Below the pieces are notes generated by a model, which saw only the letters and a program-made list of their open reading frames with translations, was not told where the DNA came from and did no database searches. From positions 1 to 64,000 of the forward strand of contig JAMPKV010000005.1 in NCBI GenBank assembly GCA_039962225.1: a stretch of DNA of 64,000 nt, written 5' to 3'. The number at the start of each line of letters is the position of its first letter. Position 1 is the first letter of the stretch. Of the stretch, positions 26,319 to 36,089 are shown one piece after another. Source of the DNA: Microcoleus sp. AS-A8 (GTDB lineage: Bacteria > Cyanobacteriota > Cyanobacteriia > Cyanobacteriales > Coleofasciculaceae). The position numbers were made by a program, and so were the translations under genes.

Positions 26319-27106
26319 GAGAAATACCTCCAGACTTGGATTCAAATAAACTTGTTCGCAGGAGCAGTCATCCTTGCTAAGGATGGATTGGATTGACGAA
26401 CGGTTCCCACGTCCAGACAATCTCTGACGATCCTTACCAAGCTCAACACAACAGACTGATGTAATAAAGCCAAACTCCTATATACCATCCATCCAGGACA
26501 ATTACGACCCGCATGTAGACCTTGGGTTCATAAGTGGCAGGATTAAGGTTAATGGTTTTCCCTTATTCTGATTATTACAGAATGTTTACACTATTCATAA
26601 CGTACCACGCTCTCCTGTAGGCAAGCTAGTATAACAGACAGATTTCCGTCTTTAGCTGTAGCTTGCTGAAAACCTATGTAACTAAGGGGGTAGCTAAAGA
26701 AAGAGATCGAGGCTCGAACTCACCCTTTGTAAATGTTAACCCAGTAGCGACTAAATGACCTTAATAGTAATTGACACAATGGTCAACTGATTTGTTTCAA
26801 TGCGGCGCTCTCTTGGGGAGGGGAAAAGGTTCGTTGCTCTGTTTGCCTGATGATTGTGCCGCTAGAGTGCCTAAAAATTGAAATGCGTAATACCGCCGTT
26901 TTGCCTTTTCGATTCATCAAGCCGCTCTACTAACGTGTTAGGCATCTAAACTGGATACGAGTAAAACGCAAAACCCTTATGCCTGAATGTTGAGAGCGAA
27001 TCGGGCTAAGTCATTTAAATGCTCAACAGCTTATACTTTGAGCATAACTTGGCATCAATCATCATTTGCATCTTGACGAATAAAACAAATAGTGTATATT
27101 GAGGCT
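26319..27106. other. Long intergenic region between rbp and a Yfr2-like RNA
   Basis: It includes the rbp promoter and long leader. No coding frame, tRNA or repeat is supported. Confidence 0.4.
27073..27100 (+). promoter_or_regulatory. Sigma-70-type promoter of the Yfr2-like RNA
   Basis: ttgacg and tatatt are separated by 16 bp. Transcription would start near 27107, giving an RNA of ~70 nt ending at the T run at 27171-27176. Confidence 0.75.
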
Positions 27107-27176
27107 GTGAGTGTGAGAAGAAAGGAAGAAAAAGCGTTTAGGGTCGAAACACGGAAAGACTCCTGGGCGCTTTTTT
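27107..27176 (+). ncRNA. Small RNA resembling the Yfr2 family
   Basis: A 14-bp perfect stem (27129-27142 with 27162-27175, allowing G-U pairs) is extended by gtc/gac around the open loop gaaacacggaaa. The stem is followed by U6 and so acts as terminator. The loop with paired GAAAC/GGAAA-like motifs is what I remember of the cyanobacterial Yfr2/Cyano-1 RNAs. Family name is from memory; the RNA structure itself is direct. Confidence 0.7.
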
Positions 27177-27731
27177 AGTTGAAATAAATTTTACGGATGA
27201 GAAACAATGACTTAGAGTAACCCGTTAATCTAATCAGTGAGGGTTTTTCTATTAATAACCTACAAAATATCGCTGGTCAGCACTCTACATTTTTCTCAAA
27301 AAGCAAAATGTCAATCCGAAAACTCTTTGTCCGACTACGACTTGAAGTTTTAATTTTGTGGAACAAAATTAAGTTATTGGCGAAATACAGGCAGAAGTTC
27401 TATTGGAAGCTCATCTGGGTACAGCTGCTTAATTTTCCTAGTCGATTGTTAGGTTAGGGAAATTTGCCGTTTTTTGGAGAGTGAATTTGAACGGACTCGC
27501 CAGACTACCAGACTACCTAGGGTATTCCAGCTTGGACGGCTTAGCGACAAACTGTATCGGTGCAGAAAAACGGTGTAGTAATATTAGGGCGCGACGTTCG
27601 CCTACCACCTCACCTCAAGGAAACAAAGATTTATCGGCTATTAATAGAATTTTTTTATCAATTCACCCCTACAAGAGGTCAATGCCTAATTTCTGTGTCT
27701 ATCCTGTAAAAGGTAGACGAACACAGACCCG
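27177..27731. other. Intergenic region upstream of tex
   Basis: An 85-residue open frame at 27481-27738 overlaps the tex start and lacks a ribosome site or domain; it is not called. The tex promoter should lie here. Confidence 0.4.
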
Positions 27732-29987
27732 ATGCTGAATATCCCTCAAACACTGGCAGAGGAACTTTCCCTCAGACCTTCTCAGGTACAAAATACCCTC
27801 GAACTCTTCGCTGAGGGTGCCACGGTTCCCTTCATCGCACGTTACCGTAAAGAGCGTACAGGCTCGCTTGACGAAATTCAACTGCGTGACCTTTCCGAGA
27901 GATATACCTACCTGACGGAACTGGAAAATAGGAGGGCGTCAATTTTGGAGGCAATCGCATCCCAAGGTAAACTTAGTGATGAGCTCAAAAGCAAAATTGA
28001 AGGCTGCTTACAGAAAAACGAATTAGAAGACCTTTATCTACCCTACAAACCCAAGCGGCGTACAAGAGCAACGATTGCTAGGGAAAAAGGGTTAGAACCC
28101 CTCGCAGAATTTATCAAATCCCTAAATACTCCCACTGCCAAACCTGCCTCATTAGAGCAAGAAGCGGCTAAATATATTTCCGATGAGAAGGGAGTCAAGA
28201 CCGTAGAGGATGCACTCAAAGGGGCTTCTGATATCCTCGCAGAAGAAGTTTCCGAGAAAGCAGATTTGCGTGCTTACCTGCGAGACTATTTGATGCAGAA
28301 TGGAGTCTTCATATCGCGGATTAAAGATGATTATCCGGAAGGTTCCACCAAATTTGAAATGTACCGGAACTTCCAGGTTAAGGCGAAAGATATTGTCCCC
28401 CATAATATGCTGGCCTTATTTCGAGGTGAGACTGAGGGGATATTGAATCTTGACCTTTCTTTTGATGAAGATGCAGTGCAGTCTTACTTGGAGTCAGAGG
28501 AGATTCGGACTAAGATTCCAACCGTGCGAGATTTTTATCGGGGAATGCTTAAAGATGCCTTCAATCGTCTGATGAAAACTTCCCTCACCACTGAAGTTCG
28601 CGCCGATAGGAAAGCTTACGCTGATATCGAGTCAATTAAGACGTTTGAAACCAATCTCCGCGAGTTGTTACTGTCTGCGCCTGCGGGAATGAAGCCAACA
28701 TTAGCCATTGATCCAGGTTTTCGGACCGGCTGTAAGGTAACGGTCCTGAATGAAACGGGAAAATTTCTGGAATACCAAACGATATTTCCCCATACAGGTG
28801 CGGGTCAACGTGTACAAGCGGCTAGTATAATCAAGAATTTGATTGAGAAGTACAACATTCAGCTAATTGCGATCGGTAACGGTACAGCTTCCCGCGAGAC
28901 GGATGAGTTTGTAGCTGAAGTACTTAAAACAAGCGATCGCCAGCCGATTAAGGTCATCGTCAATGAATCAGGTGCCTCGATTTATTCAGCCAGCGATGTG
29001 GCACGAGAAGAGTTTCCCGACCAAGATGTTACAGTCCGAGGTTCAATTAGTATTGGACGCCGATTACAAGACCCACTAGCTGAGTTAGTGAAAATTGACC
29101 CTAAATCGATTGGTGTGGGGCAGTACCAGCATGATGTCGATCAAAAGTTGCTCAAGAAGAAGCTGGATGACACGGTAGAAAGTTGTGTGAATTATGTGGG
29201 TGTAGATTTAAATACTGCGTCTAAAGAACTCCTGACGTTTGTTTCTGGCATGACACCAACGATTGCCAAAAATATTGTTAATTATCGCAATGAGCATGGC
29301 GCATTTACCAATCGTCGCAAACTCCTAAAAGTTGCTAAATTGGGACCAAAAGCGTTTGAACAGGCGGCAGGATTTCTGAGAATTCGGAATGGAGAGAACC
29401 CGTTAGATAATACCGCTGTACACCCTGAGAGTTATCCGGTTGTGGAAGCGATCGCATCGGATTTAAAAGTCCCCTTGACTAAGATTTCTCAAGCAGCGGA
29501 TCAACTGAAGTCGATTGATTTAAAGAAATACGTGACCGATACAGTTGGCTTACCTACCCTGCGCGATATTATCAGCGAACTAGAAAAGCCAGGAAGAGAC
29601 CCACGGGCTGAGTTTAAATATGCCACCTTTAAAGAGGGAGTCAAGGAAATTTCTGACTTGCAAATCGGCATGGAACTCGAAGGTAGTGTCACAAATGTTG
29701 CTAATTTTGGGGCATTTGTTGACATCGGTGTGCATCAAGATGGCTTGGTCCATATTTCACAATTAGCAGACCGATTTGTTAAAGACCCCAAAGAAATTGT
29801 CAAAGTGGGACAGGTAGTGAAAGTCCGGGTGTTGGAAGTGGATGAGAAATTAAAGCGAATTAGCTTGTCTATGAGGTCACCCGATCCAGCCAGTGGTGAA
29901 GGCAATAGCAAAAAGATTAGCAAGCGCATGGACCCGAAATCGCCAACGATAGAAGACTTAAAGGCAAAGTTTGGGAAGAAGAAATAA
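27732..29987 (+). CDS. tex: Tex-family RNA-binding transcription accessory protein
   Basis: The 751-residue protein follows the Tex layout: N-terminal helical region (ATVPFIARYRKERTGSLDE), the YqgF/RuvX-like domain (TLAIDPGFRTGCKVTVLNE), a helix-hairpin-helix part (LNTASKELLTFVSGM, then PTIAKNIVNYRNEHG) and a C-terminal S1 RNA-binding domain (LEGSVTNVANFGAFVDIGVH). Bacterial Tex acts in transcription and RNA metabolism and is related to Spt6. Length is near normal. No close operon partner exists. Confidence 0.95.
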   Translation: MLNIPQTLAEELSLRPSQVQNTLELFAEGATVPFIARYRKERTGSLDEIQLRDLSERYTYLTELENRRASILEAIASQGKLSDELKSKIEGCLQKNELEDLYLPYKPKRRTRATIAREKGLEPLAEFIKSLNTPTAKPASLEQEAAKYISDEKGVKTVEDALKGASDILAEEVSEKADLRAYLRDYLMQNGVFISRIKDDYPEGSTKFEMYRNFQVKAKDIVPHNMLALFRGETEGILNLDLSFDEDAVQSYLESEEIRTKIPTVRDFYRGMLKDAFNRLMKTSLTTEVRADRKAYADIESIKTFETNLRELLLSAPAGMKPTLAIDPGFRTGCKVTVLNETGKFLEYQTIFPHTGAGQRVQAASIIKNLIEKYNIQLIAIGNGTASRETDEFVAEVLKTSDRQPIKVIVNESGASIYSASDVAREEFPDQDVTVRGSISIGRRLQDPLAELVKIDPKSIGVGQYQHDVDQKLLKKKLDDTVESCVNYVGVDLNTASKELLTFVSGMTPTIAKNIVNYRNEHGAFTNRRKLLKVAKLGPKAFEQAAGFLRIRNGENPLDNTAVHPESYPVVEAIASDLKVPLTKISQAADQLKSIDLKKYVTDTVGLPTLRDIISELEKPGRDPRAEFKYATFKEGVKEISDLQIGMELEGSVTNVANFGAFVDIGVHQDGLVHISQLADRFVKDPKEIVKVGQVVKVRVLEVDEKLKRISLSMRSPDPASGEGNSKKISKRMDPKSPTIEDLKAKFGKKK

Positions 29988-30087
29988 TGAAATCATCCTT
30001 TCCAGGTCGCCCAATATAATCAGACGTGCGGAACTATATCATCTAACGGTGTATATCTATTGAGCCCATCACGTTCCAAGTCATGTT

Positions 30088-30693
30088 ATGAAAACTTATC
30101 GCTCGTTGTTTTGGCTCAATAGTTTATCTTTTTTGCTGGTTTTGGCGCTGATTTTCTATGCGAAATTCTTTGGCTCATCGGTAGAAGAGTTATTCCGTCA
30201 CCCTCCTTTTGCAGCATCTTTGGATGTCGGGTTTTTAACGAATACGTTCCAAATTTTGTGTGCTGTCCCCCCCGTTGTTTGTGCGTTTTGTTTTGCCTTG
30301 CTCAGAACAATTAAGCCTCGCCGTCAAGAGAACCTGTTTATTCTATGTTCTACACTTTTAACGGGAGGTTTTCTGTTCAACGAAATTTATCGACTTCACA
30401 TCGTCCTTAGTATTGCAGGGATTCCCAAGCTTGTTACTATTTCCGCTTACGCTATTATTCTCGTGGGATACGGATTAGCTTTTAAGCGACGAATTCAATC
30501 TACTCCCTACTATATCTTACTGATTGGATTGAGTTTATTAGCAATTGGTATTACGGTAGACTCACTACACTTGAAAAGTGGGGCAATTTCTAGCCTTTTA
30601 GAGGGTTTTCCTAAGTTGTTCAGCGAAATCAATATTACACTCTATTTTTGGTCCGTCTGCTATAAGGAGATTATGCGTACAGCGTTAACGTAA
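30088..30693 (+). CDS. Membrane protein, unknown function, 201 aa
   Basis: The protein has about six hydrophobic segments: SLSFLLVLALIFYAKFF near the start, then helices at ~50-70, 78-98, 105-125, 135-155 and the last near 175-190. Loops are short with a few Arg/Lys clusters. No family is recognised. A helical bundle of this size could be a small sensor or transporter part, but nothing in the sequence shows it. The gene lies alone, 100 bp after tex. The ATG at 30088 is the only good start. Confidence 0.65.
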   Translation: MKTYRSLFWLNSLSFLLVLALIFYAKFFGSSVEELFRHPPFAASLDVGFLTNTFQILCAVPPVVCAFCFALLRTIKPRRQENLFILCSTLLTGGFLFNEIYRLHIVLSIAGIPKLVTISAYAIILVGYGLAFKRRIQSTPYYILLIGLSLLAIGITVDSLHLKSGAISSLLEGFPKLFSEINITLYFWSVCYKEIMRTALT

Positions 30694-30858
30694 GACGGAG
30701 AATTTAGGCAAGATACGTTACTAGCCTAGCTATCTAACCGTGAATCTCTCAATTATTCCAATCCTTCACTTTGTTCTTCAAACAATTCAGCTTTATTTGG
30801 GATAGTCCAATAGGTAGTATACATCTACCAACCACACATTAAGACATTTCTAACTGAC

Positions 30859-31620
30859 TCATTGCTCCCTGGGTTTCTGGAAAATCATTATGTGTTGTTG
30901 AGGCAGGAAGTTTTTAGTTTCTAGCCATTGTAACCCTACTACTTTCATTTCTTTACGCGCTTGCTTTTGAGTCATTTTGTGCAGGGCTTTAATCAGAATC
31001 AACGGATTTTCACGCTTGTATTCAACCAGTACCACCCGTCCACCGGGTTTAAGCGATCGCACAATGCCTGCCATCATCTCTTTGGGATACTCAAACTCAT
31101 GGTAAGCATCTACCATCAGCGCTAAGTCAACACTCTCTTGGGGTAGATTAGGGTCGGTTACACGCCCTAAAATCGATGCAACGTTGCTAATCTTATTCTC
31201 TTTTTTGAGAAAATCCAGGATATCGACCATTTCTGGCTGAATATCAACCGCTAGCACCTTCCCCTGCGGTACTGATGGACTGATGCGAAAGCTAAAATAG
31301 CCAGTACCTGCGCCAATGTCCGCCACGACATCCGTTGGTTTCAGGTCAAGGGCGTCTACCACTTGTTGCGGTTGCTCAGTCATCTCTCGACTGGGTCGTT
31401 CCAGCCAGAGCGCTTCTGTATGCCCCATCACTTTAGCGATTTCTCGACCCAGGTAAAATTTACCAATGCCGTCTGCGCTATGAAAAATGTGTTGCTGATA
31501 TTCAGCCGCCGCCAGGGGACGTTGAATTCTCCAGCCGCTGAGTGTCAGCCAAAGCAAGATAACCAAGATAACAATTACCAGACGTAACGGCAGGGATAGA
31601 TTATTTTCTTTCATGCCCAT
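30859..31620 (-). CDS. Membrane-anchored class I SAM-dependent methyltransferase
   Basis: An N-terminal membrane segment (LRLVIVILVILLWLTLSGW) precedes a Rossmann methyltransferase domain with motif I VVADIGAGTGYFSFRIS, the acidic LAVDIQPEM after strand 2, and VDLALMVDAYHEFEYP. About 253 residues. The start at 31620 is chosen for the ggagag site upstream; a longer frame to 31653 adds 11 residues. The catalytic part probably faces the periplasm or lumen if the anchor is a signal anchor, which is unusual because SAM is cytoplasmic. The substrate is unknown. Confidence 0.8.
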   Translation of the reverse strand: MGMKENNLSLPLRLVIVILVILLWLTLSGWRIQRPLAAAEYQQHIFHSADGIGKFYLGREIAKVMGHTEALWLERPSREMTEQPQQVVDALDLKPTDVVADIGAGTGYFSFRISPSVPQGKVLAVDIQPEMVDILDFLKKENKISNVASILGRVTDPNLPQESVDLALMVDAYHEFEYPKEMMAGIVRSLKPGGRVVLVEYKRENPLILIKALHKMTQKQARKEMKVVGLQWLETKNFLPQQHIMIFQKPREQ

Positions 31621-31759
31621 TGTGGCTCTCCCTAACTTGTCTGATCCTGACAAAAATATCCATATTTTTGTAAATAGTTAAGTTATCTCAGCCTTTTGTC
31701 CAGATCGATATAAGCTTTTTGGCACTATTAAACAGAAGGGCATCACCGTTGGTAGTAAA

Positions 31760-32794
31760 ATGACTCAACCCTATCAAAAGCCGATTGCTAACACTCCTCT
31801 GAGTGAGCGGAATCACTCCGACCCCCCAGGGCTGTGGGCGATTGTTATTTTAAGCTCTCTAGTGATCCATTTATTTGTCTTTGGGATGCTGCGTTTCTGG
31901 CTGATGGCACGTCTTAATAGCTTTCTGGCGGCTAGACTTTTCATGCCTGTAGATGTGATTGCCGTCGCCTCCGAAGGCCAAATTCCACTCCCACCGACGC
32001 CAGCGACGACCTCAACCATCACCCAAAATCCGCCATCAGCAAACACGGCTACAAGCCCAGTTCCTGACACTCCAGCGTCTTCCACTTCAGTCCGCACCAA
32101 CTCACAGCCGACGAGAGACACAGCCGCATCCGATACAACGAACCCATCCCCATCCAAAGGGGTGCCGATGGCGACGAACTCGCCCACAACCAACCCAACT
32201 CAAAATTCGTCCAAGGCAACACCAACGCCGAGCCGATCTCCTACGCCCAATCCTGCCAACAATCAGCCATCTGGGGCACAGACTCCCTCCACCAACCCTA
32301 ACTCATCCGGTAATCAGGGTAATCAAACGAATGCCTCAACGCCCTCTCCCTCTCCCAGTTCCGTTCCTTCTACGGGTTCACCACCAGCCCAAAACTCATC
32401 TAACTCTAACCAAGCGGGCGGATTCATTGTCGCTCTAGGCAGGCTGGAGCCAGTGAGTAATGCAAAAGATATTCTCCACTTTAATGATGGCGACGAGTTG
32501 GCTACCTGCCCATCAGACAGCAATCCACTCCCTAGCGATTATTTAACCCCTTTGGGTATTACTTTAGATAAAGCTTTGCTGTTGAAAGTGGAAGTGTTGG
32601 TTGATGACCTTGGGAAAGCAACTCTGCTACGCCTCCCTCCTCAAGCACTACCTGGAAATCTGAGTGCAGTTCAAGCTGAGCAACTGGCAAAGAAGCTTGT
32701 CGAGCAGCAAGAATGTAGTCCAACCAAGATAGCGGGTCAACGTGTTGACCGAGACTACAACCTCACCCTGACAATTAGTCCGACGCAAAATTGA
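31760..32794 (+). CDS. Membrane-anchored Pro/Ser/Thr-rich protein
   Basis: The 344-residue protein has one membrane helix near residues 28-50 (LWAIVILSSLVIHLFVFGM), then a low-complexity stretch of ~140 residues made of Thr, Ser, Pro, Asn and Gln, and a C-terminal domain of ~110 residues (GGFIVALGRLEPVSNAKDIL to the end) that looks globular. This resembles TonB-like or cell-wall-spanning layouts, where a flexible linker lets a C-terminal domain reach across the periplasm. No TonB motif is visible. The family looks restricted to cyanobacteria. The gene is divergent from the methyltransferase, with 139 bp between starts. Confidence 0.65.
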   Translation: MTQPYQKPIANTPLSERNHSDPPGLWAIVILSSLVIHLFVFGMLRFWLMARLNSFLAARLFMPVDVIAVASEGQIPLPPTPATTSTITQNPPSANTATSPVPDTPASSTSVRTNSQPTRDTAASDTTNPSPSKGVPMATNSPTTNPTQNSSKATPTPSRSPTPNPANNQPSGAQTPSTNPNSSGNQGNQTNASTPSPSPSSVPSTGSPPAQNSSNSNQAGGFIVALGRLEPVSNAKDILHFNDGDELATCPSDSNPLPSDYLTPLGITLDKALLLKVEVLVDDLGKATLLRLPPQALPGNLSAVQAEQLAKKLVEQQECSPTKIAGQRVDRDYNLTLTISPTQN

Positions 32795-32869
32795 GTGGGG
32801 TTGACTCTTGCCAATTTAGGCAACAGTTGTGCTAAACTCGGTAAAGTGAAATTTCATACACAAGCCTTT

Positions 32870-32940
32870 GCGGGCGTAGTTTAGTGGTAAAACCTTAGCC
32901 TTCCAAGCTAATGATGCGAGTTCGATTCTCGCCGCCCGCT
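32870..32940 (+). tRNA. tRNA-Gly (anticodon TCC)
   Basis: A complete cloverleaf can be folded: acceptor stem gcgggcg/cgcccgc, D arm agtttagtggt, anticodon stem ttagc/gctaa around loop cttccaa (anticodon tcc), and T arm with gttcgattc. Discriminator base is T and CCA is not encoded. Confidence 0.95.
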
Positions 32941-33092
32941 TCGTTAAATTCATGTCTATCTAGCCAGCGTAGGGTGAAGCGTGGGCGCTAAGTCTCTCGT
33001 GATTGTGTTCTAGCCTGCCAGCCAATGCCCTAATCTGCGATCGCTGTGCAAATCTTCAGGATTACACCAAACAAGGAATTAGGCATGAATTG

Positions 33093-33947
33093 TCAAGCAA
33101 ATACTACTGTCCGATTACTATAAACCAGTACCTGATGGCGCAAGTGTAAGCGTACTGCCCTAGCTAAAACGACTCGTTCTAAATCCTTACCTTTACGAAT
33201 AAGGTCAGCAACACTATCCCGATGGCTGACTCGTGCCACATCTTGCTCAATAATCGGGCCTGCATCCAGTTCAGGTGTGACATAGTGAGCTGTAGCACCA
33301 ATGATTTTAACGCCTCGCTCATGAGCTTTGTGGTAAGGTTTAGCACCCACAAACGCGGGAAGAAATGAATGGTGAATGTTGATAATTTTGGGAAATTGGG
33401 TAATAAATTCTGGACTAATAACTTGCATATACTTAGCCAGAATCACCAGGTCAATGTTGTACTGACGCAAGAGTTCTAACTGTTTTGCTTCTTGCTCAAC
33501 TTTAGTTTCTTTAGTGATGGGAATGTGTTTAAAATCTGCCCCAAATTGTTCACTAATCAATTGAAGATTAGGGTGATTGCTAATAATCAATGGAATTTCT
33601 GTTAAAAATTCTTTAGCCTGTTGTCGCCAAAGTAAGTCTAATAAGCAGTGGTCTTGTTGGCTCACCCATATAGCAATTCGAGGGATGGTATCAGAAAAGT
33701 GAAGCTGCCATTCTGCCTGTAGAGGTTGTGCGATCGCATTAAAGGCTGGCCCAATCAATTCACGGGGTAAATTAAAGCCATCTAACTGCCATTCAAGGCG
33801 GGTTAGAAACAATCCGGCAGCAAAATCTGTATGTTGGTCGGCATGGATAATATTACCGCCGTTAGAGTAGATAAAATTGGCAATTTTGGCGACAAGTCCT
33901 TTTTCATCGGGGCAAGAAATCAGTAGTGTAGCCGTAGAGCTTGTCAT
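33093..33947 (-). CDS. purU: Formyltetrahydrofolate deformylase
   Basis: PurU hydrolyses 10-formyltetrahydrofolate to formate and tetrahydrofolate, balancing one-carbon pools. The 284-residue protein has an N-terminal ACT domain (LLISCPDEKGLVAKIANFIY, residues ~8-80) and a C-terminal formyltransferase-like domain with the active-site segment INIHHSFLPAFVGAKPYHKA and a conserved Asp in ELDAGPII. Length is standard. Neighbours are a tRNA and a small unknown protein, so no operon is implied. Confidence 0.95.
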   Translation of the reverse strand: MTSSTATLLISCPDEKGLVAKIANFIYSNGGNIIHADQHTDFAAGLFLTRLEWQLDGFNLPRELIGPAFNAIAQPLQAEWQLHFSDTIPRIAIWVSQQDHCLLDLLWRQQAKEFLTEIPLIISNHPNLQLISEQFGADFKHIPITKETKVEQEAKQLELLRQYNIDLVILAKYMQVISPEFITQFPKIINIHHSFLPAFVGAKPYHKAHERGVKIIGATAHYVTPELDAGPIIEQDVARVSHRDSVADLIRKGKDLERVVLARAVRLHLRHQVLVYSNRTVVFA

Positions 33948-34006
33948 GATTTGATCAGCGGTAAGACGAGGAAGAAAACACTTTGGGGAATGGCAGTGCC
34001 TAAAAA

Positions 34007-34375
34007 TTAGGGTTCTATAAAGTCAGACAAAATTTCGTCTGGTTCATCTTCTCCCTCTTCAAAACTGGTACTTTCCAAACTGTATTCGTTGCTTTCTTGA
34101 TATATAGTTCTAGCTGCTGCGTTTGGAGCAGAACTAGCCATAAGTTGCCTGAGTTGTACAATTTGTTGACTTAGGTGAGTAACTTTTCCCTTTAGGGTTT
34201 CCAACTGATCAACGGTCGCATACCGCTGCCCTTCATTGCCTTTATTAAAAAATTGGGATAAGATTTCCACTGTAGCATCGGAAGCTGTCTCAAATTCTCG
34301 TTGATCTTGATAAGAAATAAGAACTTGGTAGAGTTTTTCGGGTAGGTATACACTCACTTTTCTGTGATTAATCAT
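34007..34375 (-). CDS. Small protein with ribbon-helix-helix-like N-terminus
   Basis: The 122-residue protein starts with a short strand and two helices (HRKVSVYLPEKLYQVLISYQ), which resemble ribbon-helix-helix DNA-binding or antitoxin folds. A coiled coil follows (VDQLETLKGKVTHLSQQIVQ). The C-terminal ~35 residues are very acidic (EEGEDEPDEILSDF). No toxin gene is adjacent. DNA binding is suggested by fold resemblance only. It lies in tandem before purU, 59 bp upstream of its start. Confidence 0.6.
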   Translation of the reverse strand: MINHRKVSVYLPEKLYQVLISYQDQREFETASDATVEILSQFFNKGNEGQRYATVDQLETLKGKVTHLSQQIVQLRQLMASSAPNAAARTIYQESNEYSLESTSFEEGEDEPDEILSDFIEP

Positions 34376-34641
34376 AGTTCATCTTTTTGACAATTAACGT
34401 GCCAACTATAGGAAAATTGAGATTCGCTCAGAACTCATCTTTCACACAAACTTCTACGATATTCGGCGACCCAGCGCGCCAAATCATCTACCTCCTCGTA
34501 TGAACTCCGGTGCCTTTTGCCATATCACGATTCTCAGTTGAATACAATAGATCATTCTCCCTTGTCTTCCTTAAAATATTTTTCTCAGCAAAAAGCTCCC
34601 CACAACTGTGAGGAGCCATTGACATTAAGGCTTAAATCTGG
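34376..34641. other. Intergenic region
   Basis: A short minus-strand open stretch at 34437-34515 reads HRSSYEEVDDLARWVAEYRR and ends with a stop; it could be the tail of a decayed gene. Otherwise no feature is seen. Confidence 0.3.
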
Positions 34642-35151
34642 TTATGCCAGCCGACGGGAATCGCGGTAGCACCAGCCAAGCACTGTGGCACCTGCCACTA
34701 ACTTGACAACTTCTAGCAGCCAATATCCGCCCTGCATGGAAATCATGCCGGCAGGGATCTCAGTAGTTGGCTCAAAGAGATTCAGTTGTACTGCCAGGGC
34801 GCTCATCTGCGGTGTCATGAAATAGGTATAAATGATTGCAATTGTCAACAAGAGCGCGGATAAGAAAATCGCCCAGCGTCTTACCTGATGATAAAGATTT
34901 GACGTACCACGAAGCGCTAAAAGGCTAACTAATACCAGAGCAGCACACAACAGCTCGATGCGATTAAAAATCCAGAAAATAGAATAACCAACTGTTGCAA
35001 AACTTGATTGACTCATCATGCCAGCCCCATAAAGACCGGGCATGAGTACAAAATCGACAATTAGGCTACCACTCAGCCAAAACCCCAAAGCAAACATGGC
35101 AATCGTTTGCCATGAGGGTTGCTTTGATTTAGTGGCAAAAACAGCGTTCAT
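34642..35151 (-). CDS. Membrane protein, DUF4149-like
   Basis: The protein of about 169 residues has four hydrophobic segments: IAMFALGFWLSGSLIVDFVL, then ~45-70, 80-105 and the last at ~135-155. The arrangement and an FVLMPGLYGAGMM segment recall the DUF4149 membrane family of cyanobacteria. The start at 35151 is chosen because agaggg lies 6 bp upstream; a longer frame adds residues with no support. Function is unknown. Confidence 0.7.
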   Translation of the reverse strand: MNAVFATKSKQPSWQTIAMFALGFWLSGSLIVDFVLMPGLYGAGMMSQSSFATVGYSIFWIFNRIELLCAALVLVSLLALRGTSNLYHQVRRWAIFLSALLLTIAIIYTYFMTPQMSALAVQLNLFEPTTEIPAGMISMQGGYWLLEVVKLVAGATVLGWCYRDSRRLA

Positions 35152-35453
35152 AGAACTCCCTCTAAATCTCTGTCCTGCTTTTAGCTTAACGAATACTATT
35201 GGCAATAACTATGAAGTATTTTTTCAATCTAATGCCAAAACAATTAAATAATATCTACTAGAAACTGCAATTGGGTTTTATTACTAAGATTTATTAAGAA
35301 ACCTCACATTTTCATCGCCCATTGGTAAGTAATTTTGCTTAAGCTTGACGGCGTGAGAACTGACTCTGGAGGCTAAGGGATAGTTTGGTGATGTACAACC
35401 AAAGGTAGGGGCAAAGTTGAGTATTGGGTTAAGCACCTCATCCCGATTAGAGT

Positions 35454-36020
35454 ATGCGCGTTTCATCAATATTTGCAGCAACGTTAGCGGCTTTAGCAAG
35501 CATTGGGAATCTTGCTTGCTCATCGTCGCTAGCTCTTGAGTTAGCCAATAGCAGAACTTCTTTTAAAAAGGCTCTCGGCTTCATGGGGGCAACAACTACT
35601 TACAACGAGACGGATGTATGGGGAGCAAGATACTATTTCACCCTATCCATTCCTGAAAATGCTGGTGAAGCCCTGGGACGGGTCACTATTAACCAGCGCC
35701 AAGGATTCGAGACGATTGACTTTAAACTGAAAAACACTCAGGCATTTGTAGGTACGCCCCGGAATCAAGGTGAAAGGTTGACCCTCAAAGCCGTGACCCA
35801 AGACCCACAGTCTCCAACAATTTTGGTGACCTTCGCTCCCCCCGTACAGCCAGGAACAACCGTAACCATTGAGCTTCGCCCTGTCCGCAACCCTTCGTTA
35901 AGCGGCGTCTATATTTTCGGGGTCACCGCTTTTCCTGCGGTTGAGAATCCCTACGGTTTGTATCTGGGGGTTGGGCGTCTACAGTTTTACGATAGTCGTC
36001 CAGACTTCTTCCTCCGGTGA
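35454..36020 (+). CDS. DUF2808 family exported protein
   Basis: The 188-residue protein has a signal peptide (RVSSIFAATLAALASIGNLA) and the DUF2808 core: DVWGARYYFTLSIPENAGEA, the RQGFETIDF segment and the ending NPYGLYLGVGRLQFYDS. DUF2808 proteins are typical of cyanobacteria, mostly exported, and of unknown function. The mature part is a compact beta sandwich by prediction. It is a single gene, convergent with the MraY-like gene. Confidence 0.88.
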   Translation: MRVSSIFAATLAALASIGNLACSSSLALELANSRTSFKKALGFMGATTTYNETDVWGARYYFTLSIPENAGEALGRVTINQRQGFETIDFKLKNTQAFVGTPRNQGERLTLKAVTQDPQSPTILVTFAPPVQPGTTVTIELRPVRNPSLSGVYIFGVTAFPAVENPYGLYLGVGRLQFYDSRPDFFLR

Positions 36021-36089
36021 ACTAAAGGGTCGTTTGAACGGCGATCGGGTAAAATTTACATTCCGCATCCTCAGTGGCACATCACCCCT

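Noticed and set aside
27481-27738. 85-residue open frame before tex
   Set aside because: It lacks a ribosome site and a recognisable domain, is rich in Arg and Ser as random frames are, and overlaps the tex start.
34437-34515. Short coding-like tail HRSSYEEVDDLARWVAEYRR
   Set aside because: It looks protein-like but has no start or upstream body, so it is noted only as a possible decayed gene end.
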